From JBHHZI01 sp046757965 (GTDB taxonomy: Bacteria > Acidobacteriota > Polarisedimenticolia > SMYD01), in the NCBI GenBank assembly GCA_046757965.1, contig JBHHZI010000049.1:1-20255 (forward strand): a stretch of DNA of 20,255 nucleotides, written 5' to 3'. This document shows positions 15,095-20,255 of the stretch, piece after piece (the first letter of the stretch is position 1; every line of letters starts with the position of its first letter). The position numbers were made by a program, and so were the translations under genes. Below the pieces are notes generated by a model that made no database searches, was not told the origin of the DNA, and saw only the letters and a list, made by a program, of their open reading frames with translations.

Positions 15095-16444
15095 TCAGGC
15101 CGGCGCGCCCACCTTCGACACCGCGTCGCCGTCGAGGGTCGCGGCCAGAGCCCGGTCGAGACGCTCCGCCGCCTCGTCGAGTTCCCCGGGCGTGACATTG
15201 AGCGCGGGACGCAGGCGGACGGAGCGTTCTCCCGAGCCCAGAACGATGAGCCCATCATCGAAGGCACGGGCAAGCAACGCCGGGCGGATCTCCGGCCGGA
15301 CCAGGTCGAACGCCAGAAACAGCCCGCGGCCGCGGGCGTTGGTGATCTCCTCGGGATGGTCGGCCTGGAACGCCTCGAGGCGGGCGAGCCCGTGGGCACC
15401 GGCAGATGCCGCGTTGTCCACCAGGTGCTCGTCGGAGATGATCTCGATGAAGCGGGTCGCGCGCACCATGTCGGTGAGATTGCCACCCCAGGTGGAGTTG
15501 ATCCGCGACGACATCGCGAAGCAATGATCGGCCACCTCGTCGACACGGCCGCCGACGGCGATTCCACAGACCTGGGTCTTCTGGCCGAAGGCGTGGGCAA
15601 CCGGCTCGACATCGACGTGCTGGTGGGCCCACCAGCGACCGGTCATTCCCAGGCCGGTCTGGACCTCGTCGAGAATGAAGAAGATCTCGTGGGTGTCGCA
15701 CAGCCGCCGGAGCGTCTTCAGGAACTCGCCCCGGAAGTGGTTGTCTCCGCCCTCCCCCTGGATCGGTTCGACGATCAGGGCCGCGATGTCATGACCATGC
15801 TCGCTCACCACCTGCTCGATCTGATCGACCGCGCGCTCCTCCGCGGCGACGACCGCGTCGAGCCGGTCGCCGGAGCACGGGAACGTGACCACGGGATTGT
15901 CGATGCGCGGCCACGTGAACTTCGGGAAATTCAGCGTCTTGGTGGGGTCGGTGTTGGTGAGCGACATCGTGTAGCCGCTCCGGCCGTGGAAGGCCTGGCG
16001 GAAATGGACGACCTGCCCACCCAGCCCCGCGCCCCGCCCTGCGGCCTCGTTCTTCCGGACCTTCCAGTCGAAGGCGACCTTCAGGGCGTTCTCCACGGCG
16101 AGCGCCCCGCCGCTCACCAGGAACAGGTGTCTCATCCACCCGGGGGCAGCCACGCGGCCGAACACATCGACGAATTCAGCCATCTCGACTGTGTAGATGT
16201 CCGAGTTCGACGGTTTGTTGACCGCCGCCCGGCCGATCCGGGACACGAACTCCGGCTCGGTCAGGCGCGGATGATTCATGCCCAGAGGATGGGAGGCGAA
16301 CATCGTGAACATGTCGAGGTATGACCGCCCACTGCGCGCGTCGACGATGCGGCTGCCCGCGCTGTGCTCGAAGTCGATCACCAGATCGAATCCGTCCACG
16401 AGCATGAAACGCTGGAGTGTCTTCATCACGTCGGCTGGAACCAC
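15095..16444 (-). CDS. lat: L-lysine 6-transaminase (PLP-dependent)
   Basis: The product is 449 residues from GTG 16444, chosen because GGAGG lies 5 nt upstream. It transfers the epsilon-amino group of lysine to 2-oxoglutarate, giving 2-aminoadipate semialdehyde (cyclises to piperideine-6-carboxylate). Class-III aminotransferase fold. V-S-G-G-A-L-A-V-E-N-A-L (110-121) is the phosphate-binding loop; A-F-H-G-R-S-G-Y-T-M-S-L-T-N follows; I-L-D-E-V-Q-T-G (257-264) supplies Asp259 for the pyridine nitrogen; G-Q-K-T-Q-V-C-G holds the PLP Lys289. The L-T-N-T-D-P-T-K-T segment and the K-T-Q-V-C-G context are typical of Lat rather than ornithine or GABA enzymes. No lysine-degradation or beta-lactam partner gene is adjacent, so the pathway role is open. 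Confidence 0.88.
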   Translation of the reverse strand: MVPADVMKTLQRFMLVDGFDLVIDFEHSAGSRIVDARSGRSYLDMFTMFASHPLGMNHPRLTEPEFVSRIGRAAVNKPSNSDIYTVEMAEFVDVFGRVAAPGWMRHLFLVSGGALAVENALKVAFDWKVRKNEAAGRGAGLGGQVVHFRQAFHGRSGYTMSLTNTDPTKTLNFPKFTWPRIDNPVVTFPCSGDRLDAVVAAEERAVDQIEQVVSEHGHDIAALIVEPIQGEGGDNHFRGEFLKTLRRLCDTHEIFFILDEVQTGLGMTGRWWAHQHVDVEPVAHAFGQKTQVCGIAVGGRVDEVADHCFAMSSRINSTWGGNLTDMVRATRFIEIISDEHLVDNAASAGAHGLARLEAFQADHPEEITNARGRGLFLAFDLVRPEIRPALLARAFDDGLIVLGSGERSVRLRPALNVTPGELDEAAERLDRALAATLDGDAVSKVGAPA

Positions 16445-16481
16445 GATGCCCTCCGGGGAATGATGGCGGGAAACGTCTCTC

Positions 16482-16510
16482 AGTGTAGGCCGGGACCTGG
16501 CGCGTGGCAA
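16482..16510 (-). promoter_or_regulatory. Promoter of lysine 6-transaminase
   Basis: The minus-strand -35 TTGCCA (16505-16510), 17-bp spacer and -10 TACACT (16482-16487) place the transcription start about 30 nt upstream of the GTG. Confidence 0.5.
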
Positions 16511-16571
16511 GGCGATCCGGGCATCATCCGACCTGCTACCATGCGGCCGCGGGCAAGGGGGGAAGAGACTC

Positions 16572-17384
16572 GTGTCGTCACCCGACACCCCATCATTCAT
16601 CCAGCCCGCGAATCTCACCCTGGCGGAGATTCGCCGACGGTGGTTTGCGCCCGGCGCGGCCGAGGTTCCGGTGCATGTGGTCCGGGCGCTGGCCGCAGAT
16701 CCCCGGGCTGGAGCGGCCGCTCTCGTCGCCCGGGCGAGAGCGACCGAGCGACAGCGCGAGGCGGCGCGCGCCCATGACAGGCGGATGCTGGCGCACGAGA
16801 CACCCCTGTGGCGCGCCGGCGCGCGACGCATCGCGGGCATCGACGAGGCGGGCATGGGTCCTCTGGCGGGACCGATCGTCGCCGCCGCCGTTGCCTGGCC
16901 TGCGGGCACCGCCATCAGCGGCCTCGACGATTCCAAGCGTCTCGACGCGGGCCGGCGCCAGCTGCTGTTCGACCGGATCAAGCAGGCAGCCGCGGCCTGG
17001 AGCATCGGCCTTGCGACGCCGGCCGAGGTGGATGCCATCAACGTGTACCAGGCGGGGCTGCTGGCCATGCGGCGCGCGGTCGAGGCGATGCGACCGGCCC
17101 CGACCCATCTGCTCGTCGACGCGAGGCGAGTCCCCGGGTTTGCCGGACCCCAGCAGTCCCTGGTCCACGGCGACCAGCTCTCGGCGTCCATCGCCGCCGC
17201 ATCGATCGTGGCCAAGGTCATCCGGGACCGCATCATGATGAACCACGATCGGCGTTATCCGGGTTACGGTTTTTGCCGCCACAAGGGCTACGGCACCGCC
17301 GCTCATCGCCGGGCGCTGCGACGGCTCGGGCCCTCGCCGATTCACCGCAGGTCGTTTCATTTCAGTGACCTGGAGGATTCTTGA
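16572..17384 (+). CDS. rnhB: Ribonuclease HII
   Basis: The product is 270 residues, GTG start with GGGGGGAAGAG upstream. It removes ribonucleotides and RNA primers from DNA duplexes. The catalytic core starts near 86: G-I-D91-E92-A-G-M-G-P-L-A-G, D-D-S-K-R-L (119-124), L-L-V-D183-A, then H-G-D201-Q-L-S-A-S-I-A-A-A-S-I-V-A-K-V, and H-K-G-Y-G-T near the end. These give the DEDD acid set. VHGD replaces the usual VKGD. About 85 N-terminal residues precede the core, rich in Ala/Arg and helical, similar in length to the extension on Bacillus-type RnhB. It is divergent from the aminotransferase gene; its stop is 128 nt before the next plus-strand gene. Confidence 0.93.
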   Translation: MSSPDTPSFIQPANLTLAEIRRRWFAPGAAEVPVHVVRALAADPRAGAAALVARARATERQREAARAHDRRMLAHETPLWRAGARRIAGIDEAGMGPLAGPIVAAAVAWPAGTAISGLDDSKRLDAGRRQLLFDRIKQAAAAWSIGLATPAEVDAINVYQAGLLAMRRAVEAMRPAPTHLLVDARRVPGFAGPQQSLVHGDQLSASIAAASIVAKVIRDRIMMNHDRRYPGYGFCRHKGYGTAAHRRALRRLGPSPIHRRSFHFSDLEDS

Positions 17385-17422
17385 CTCCCCACCGGACCGA
17401 CCCTACATTGCGCCAGGGGTTC

Positions 17423-17449
17423 CCCCTCTCGGGAGCCCGCCGGGAGGGG
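17423..17449 (+). other. GC-rich stem-loop between rnhB and the small membrane-protein gene
   Basis: A 10-bp stem (one G-U pair), 17423-17432 with 17440-17449, closes a 7-nt loop. There is no U-tract, so it is not a standard intrinsic terminator. It could be an attenuator, RNA-processing element or factor-dependent terminator. Confidence 0.4.
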
Positions 17450-17512
17450 TCCTCCGGTCGGCGGACGGCAGGGCCTCTCCCCTTTTCATCTTCCGCTCCC
17501 TCCGGGTCCGCT

Positions 17513-18055
17513 GTGTCCGATCTGCCGATACAGACCAAGCGTCCGTATGTCCGGCCCCGGATCGGCAACTCGCTGCTGCGCAGTGTCTGGTACCTCTGCG
17601 CGTTCGCTGGCCTGCTGCTGGTGGCCTTCATCCTGCCGCGGGCGCCGCTGCCCCCCGGCTCGCTCGAGGGCGACTGGCGCCTCGAACCGGCCACGCCACG
17701 ATCAGGAAGAGTTCCACCGGTGATGACGCTGCTGGTACACGGCGGCCACTACACGCTCAGTTACTCGACCGACAGCGGTGACTCTCATCTGGAGATCGGT
17801 TCCGTCAAGGAGGAGGCCGGACGGGTGAACCTGGTGGCCCTGCGGGCGCTGACCGTGAACGCGGCAGGCGCGGGCAGTCGCTCCCTCCCTCCGGCCCGCT
17901 CCTTTGCCGTCGAGTTCGGAGACCAGGGAGTGAGGCTCACCGGCGCCGACGGCAGGATCCTGCAGGGAACGCGACAACCGTTCGCGCTGACCGGTGTGCC
18001 CTCGCCCGGGACAAGAGGATCATCCGGGCTGCAAGCCATTCAGCGGGATGAGTAG
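17513..18055 (+). CDS. Hypothetical one-helix membrane-anchored protein
   Basis: From GTG 17513 the product is 180 residues. A basic N-terminus (about 1-24) precedes one hydrophobic helix (about 25-43, R-S-V-W-Y-L-C-A-F-A-G-L-L-L-V). A periplasmic beta-rich domain follows, with G-D-W-R-L-E-P and repeated short strands; the pattern suggests a small lipocalin-like or 'protein output' domain, but no family is recognised. The frame is open back to 17381, and the ribosome-binding site before 17513 is weak, so the start is provisional. Its last 16 bases overlap the convergent lexA gene. Confidence 0.65.
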   Translation: MSDLPIQTKRPYVRPRIGNSLLRSVWYLCAFAGLLLVAFILPRAPLPPGSLEGDWRLEPATPRSGRVPPVMTLLVHGGHYTLSYSTDSGDSHLEIGSVKEEAGRVNLVALRALTVNAAGAGSRSLPPARSFAVEFGDQGVRLTGADGRILQGTRQPFALTGVPSPGTRGSSGLQAIQRDE

Positions 18056-18672
18056 AGTCGCATGACGCCGGTCACGATCCCCAGGATCTGGACCTCGTTC
18101 GCCGGGTAGATCAGCGGCTCCATGGACGCGTTCGCCGGCTCGAGACGGACCCGCGTGCCCTCGAGGTGGAACGTCTTGAGCGTCGCCTCCTCACCGCGGA
18201 TGAGCGCCACCACCACCTGCCCGTCCCGGGCCTTCCGGCACCGCGCGACGATGACGTAGTCCCCGTCGTGGATCCCCTCGTCGACCATCGATTCACCCCG
18301 GACCCGGAGGGCGAAGGTCTCACCCCGGCCCAGGAACGATTCCGGGACATCCAGGCGCTCATCCTGCTCGATCGCCTCGATCGGTTGTCCGGCGGCCACC
18401 ACCCCTTTCATCGGAATCGCCACCGCCCGCGGCTGGCGGGCCATGTTGACGGGAACCAGCGAACGATTCTGATTCCAGCCCCGGGTGAGGAGACCCCGTT
18501 CCATCAGATGGCTGACATGCTTGTGGATCGTCGACACGGAACTCAGACCGAAAGCGCCCGCGATCTCCTCGAGGCTCGGGGAATAGTCGTGCTCCTGGAC
18601 GAATGCCGTGACAAAATCGAGGATCTCCTTCTGGCGTTTGGTCAGTATCGACCCGGTTCTGCTCACCACCAT
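18040..18672 (-). CDS. lexA: LexA SOS repressor
   Basis: The product is 210 residues; ATG with GGAGA 6 nt upstream. N-terminal winged HTH (1-65): T-K-R-Q-K-E-I-L-D-F, then Y-S-P-S-L-E-E-I-A and a recognition helix S-S-V-S-T-I-H-K-H-V-S-H-L. Cleavage site A94-G95 in V-V-A-A-G-Q-P. The S24 peptidase domain has Ser128 (G-E-S-M-V-D) and Lys166 (A-T-L-K-T-F) as the autocleavage dyad. RecA filaments trigger self-cleavage and derepress SOS genes. It is divergent from recA, with a candidate operator over its own -35 element (18779-18794), so autoregulation and control of recA are expected. Confidence 0.96.
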   Translation of the reverse strand: MVVSRTGSILTKRQKEILDFVTAFVQEHDYSPSLEEIAGAFGLSSVSTIHKHVSHLMERGLLTRGWNQNRSLVPVNMARQPRAVAIPMKGVVAAGQPIEAIEQDERLDVPESFLGRGETFALRVRGESMVDEGIHDGDYVIVARCRKARDGQVVVALIRGEEATLKTFHLEGTRVRLEPANASMEPLIYPANEVQILGIVTGVMRLYSSR

Positions 18673-18759
18673 GTCCGGTCTCCATATCGAGGGGCGGCTC
18701 CGCCGGTGCCGGGCTCACTCGCGCCGCGCGGCCGGGAAACGGCTTCTCATCCGGCCCCG

Positions 18760-18788
18760 AGGCTAGGAGGTCTCCACTCGAAAGTCAA
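18760..18788 (-). promoter_or_regulatory. lexA promoter
   Basis: The minus-strand -35 TTGACT (18783-18788), 17-bp spacer and a weaker -10 TAGCCT (18760-18765) are seen. The -35 is embedded in the candidate LexA operator. Confidence 0.5.
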
Positions 18789-18794
18789 GCGAAA
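18779..18794. promoter_or_regulatory. Candidate LexA operator at lexA
   Basis: CGAAA-GTCAAG-CGAAA (plus strand) is a direct repeat with 11-bp period, also readable as GAAA-N7-GAAA. It overlaps the lexA -35. The architecture recalls the alphaproteobacterial GAAC-N7-GAAC (GTTC-N7-GTTC) box. Confidence 0.45.
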
Positions 18795-18882
18795 CCGCAC
18801 CCGGCAGCCCGCAAACAGCATGCTGACTTGCGCTTGCAGCGCGAGTGTTCTAGTCTCACGACCCTGCCCCCTGGACTTTCTG

Positions 18883-18898
18883 CGAAAACAATGCGAAA
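18883..18898. promoter_or_regulatory. Candidate LexA operator at recA
   Basis: CGAAA-ACAATG-CGAAA has the same spacing as the copy at lexA. It also sits within an imperfect inverted repeat (ACTTTC at 18875-18880, GAAAGT at 18895-18900). Confidence 0.45.
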
Positions 18899-18928
18899 GT
18901 AAGCCCGGTTCGGCCGTTTCCGGGGCGG

Positions 18929-18936
18929 TGTATACT
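18929..18936 (+). promoter_or_regulatory. Possible recA -10 element
   Basis: TG directly followed by TATACT (18931-18936), 44 nt before the recA ATG. The -35 region is weak (TTCGGC at 16-bp spacing), as expected for a regulated promoter, or the true promoter may lie further upstream (TTGCGC-N17-TAGTCT at 18828-18856). Confidence 0.35.
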
Positions 18937-18980
18937 GCGCCCATCCCGGCGGTGGTTCCGCACTCCCTCGGAGGAAGCCG

Positions 18981-20129
18981 ATGTCGTCTCGAAGCAAGGA
19001 AACACCCGACAAGAATCGCACCGTCGAACAGGTCGTCGAGCAGATCGAGAAGCAGTTCGGCAAGGGTTCGATCATGCGGCTGGGGGACGACCATCCGCTG
19101 TCGGACGTCAGCGTCATCTCCACCGGCAGCCTGGCACTCGATTCGGCGCTGGGCGTCGGCGGCGTGCCGCGTTCCCGGGTCATCGAGATCTTCGGTCCCG
19201 AATCGTCGGGCAAGACGACCCTCTCGTACCACATCATCGCCAGTGCACAGAAGGCCGGGGGGACAGCGGCGTTCATCGATGCCGAACATGCCATCGATCC
19301 CGAGTACGCCGCTCACGTCGGAGTGGACATCGAGAACCTTCTCGTCTCCCAGCCCGATTCCGGTGAACAGAGCCTCGAGATTGCCGAGATGCTGATCCGG
19401 TCCGGCGGCATGGCGGTCGTGGTCATCGATTCGGTCGCGGCTCTGGTGCCAAGGGCTGAACTGGACGGCGAGATGGGAGATTCCTTCGTCGGCCTGCATG
19501 CCCGCCTCATGTCCCAGGCCATGCGCAAGCTCACCGGCATCGTCTCGAAGTCGGGCACCTGCCTGGTTTTCATCAACCAGATCCGCGAGAAGATCGGTGT
19601 GATGTTCGGCAGCCCCGAGACCACCACCGGCGGCCGGGCGCTGAAGTTCTACTCCTCGGTTCGCCTCGACATCCGCCGCATCGGCGCCCTCAAGGAGGGC
19701 GACCGTTTCGTCGGCAACAGGACCAAGGTGAAGGTCGTGAAGAACAAGGTGGCCTCACCGTTCCGCATCGCGGAATTCGACATCATCTACGGTGAGGGCA
19801 TCTCTCTCGAGGGCGACCTGATCGAGCTGGGCGTCGAGCACAAGATCGTCCAGAAGAGTGGCTCGTGGTTCTCCTACGGCACCACCCGGATCGGCCAGGG
19901 CCGGGAAAACGCGCGCCTCTTTCTGCGCGAGAACAAGGACATCGCCGCTCAGATCGAGAAGCAGTTGCGCGAGAAGCTGGGGCTCGTGCCCGGGCAGGCG
20001 GCGGCGAAACCCGCAGCGGACGAGGCCCGCACGACCCGGCCGGTGTCGCCGGGTGCGGCAGCCAACGGCCGGGCGGCGCAGCCCGCCGTGACCTCGCGGG
20101 GCCGCGGTCCGGCCACGGCAAGAGCCTGA
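18981..20129 (+). CDS. recA: Recombinase RecA
   Basis: The product is 382 residues; ATG with GGAGG 6 nt upstream. It forms ATP-dependent filaments on single-stranded DNA, promotes strand exchange and acts as LexA co-protease. Walker A G-P-E-S-S-G-K-T (72-79); Walker B V-V-V-I-D-S-V-A-A-L; L1 region M-G-D-S-F-V-G-L-H-A-R; Q-loop F-I-N-Q-I-R-E-K; L2 loop G-S-P-E-T-T-T-G-G-R-A-L-K-F-Y. The segment before Walker A reads P-R-S-R rather than the usual P-R-G-R. The C-terminal tail (about 337-382) is Ala/Pro/Arg-rich and longer and more basic than the acidic tail of E. coli RecA. Confidence 0.97.
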   Translation: MSSRSKETPDKNRTVEQVVEQIEKQFGKGSIMRLGDDHPLSDVSVISTGSLALDSALGVGGVPRSRVIEIFGPESSGKTTLSYHIIASAQKAGGTAAFIDAEHAIDPEYAAHVGVDIENLLVSQPDSGEQSLEIAEMLIRSGGMAVVVIDSVAALVPRAELDGEMGDSFVGLHARLMSQAMRKLTGIVSKSGTCLVFINQIREKIGVMFGSPETTTGGRALKFYSSVRLDIRRIGALKEGDRFVGNRTKVKVVKNKVASPFRIAEFDIIYGEGISLEGDLIELGVEHKIVQKSGSWFSYGTTRIGQGRENARLFLRENKDIAAQIEKQLREKLGLVPGQAAAKPAADEARTTRPVSPGAAANGRAAQPAVTSRGRGPATARA

Positions 20130-20143
20130 GGCGCCTCCTCCTG

Positions 20144-20255
20144 GTGGCTGGCCCGGAGTCAAGACAGGATCGCCGTGCCCCGCGATCCGCATCCCGGCGG
20201 TCCGGGATGGTGGGTGTGATCCTGGCGCTCGCACTGCTGGCGATTCCCCTCGCCG
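20144..20255 (+). CDS. Start of a probable secreted or membrane protein, cut by the window edge
   Basis: The frame from GTG 20144 gives a basic N-terminus followed by a hydrophobic run (M-V-G-V-I-L-A-L-A-L-L-A-I-P-L-A) typical of a signal peptide or anchor. ATG 20207 is an alternative start. It begins 14 nt after recA. No Shine-Dalgarno is clear, and only about 37 codons are visible. Confidence 0.45.
   Translation, partial: MAGPESRQDRRAPRSASRRSGMVGVILALALLAIPLA
20190..20209 (+). other. Perfect 8-bp stem-loop downstream of recA
   Basis: CATCCCGG (20190-20197) pairs with CCGGGATG (20202-20209) around a CGGT loop. No U-tract follows. It overlaps the alternative ATG at 20207 and could hide that start. 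Confidence 0.35.

Larger units (their letters stand above)
18673..18980. other. lexA-recA divergent regulatory region
   Basis: The 308-bp region holds the lexA promoter, two copies of a CGAAA-N6-CGAAA direct repeat (18779-18794 and 18883-18898), a candidate recA -10 at 18931 and the recA ribosome-binding site GGAGG. No small gene was seen. Confidence 0.6.

Noticed and set aside
15095..17236. Extended 713-codon form of the lysine aminotransferase frame
   Set aside because: The part upstream of 16444 is antisense to rnhB and lacks family similarity. GTG 16444 has GGAGG at correct spacing and gives the normal family length.
20190..20209. Intrinsic terminator of recA
   Set aside because: The stem is perfect but no U-tract follows, and it lies inside the next putative coding region.

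Overview
This is a high-GC bacterial chromosome segment. Peptidoglycan recycling (mpl), a phosphate-porin-like outer-membrane protein ending in Phe, and several exported proteins point to a Gram-negative cell wall. No 16S or other decisive marker is present. A giant secreted protein combining PPC-type modules, a dockerin-like module and Cys-rich repeats suggests a poorly cultured lineage of the Acidobacteriota / Krumholzibacteriota / Eisenbacteria / Binatota sort. That assignment is inference only.

Left part (1-5822): two divergent genes for secreted proteins. One is a >1,321-residue multidomain exoprotein running off the left edge on the minus strand, with a good promoter at 4081-4110. The other is a 508-residue secreted protein of unknown function on the plus strand.

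Middle (5812-13537, all minus strand): a tightly packed iron/redox operon read right to left. The order is fur, feoB, a small Cys-rich zinc-ribbon protein, a DtxR-family regulator with a C-terminal FeoA-like domain, apbE (FAD:protein FMN transferase), a porin-like beta-barrel protein, an exported FMN-binding-domain protein, and a four-helix, His-rich membrane protein. Most junctions are ATGA stop/start overlaps, which predict translational coupling. A Fur-box-like palindrome lies in the fur promoter and a second copy lies inside the start of apbE. My reading is a Feo ferrous-iron importer co-encoded with a flavinylated periplasmic electron-transfer module that may reduce Fe(III) before FeoB imports Fe(II). 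A 39-bp tandem repeat, each unit carrying a Shine-Dalgarno-like sequence and an ATG, sits exactly at the apbE stop codon ahead of the porin gene.

Right part (13644-20255): housekeeping and stress genes. These are mpl (+), lysine 6-aminotransferase (-), RNase HII (+), a small one-helix membrane protein (+), lexA (-), recA (+), and the first codons of a further probable membrane or secreted protein (+). lexA and recA are divergent and share a direct-repeat motif, CGAAA-N6-CGAAA (period 11), which is a candidate LexA operator. No tRNA, rRNA, insertion sequence or CRISPR array was seen.
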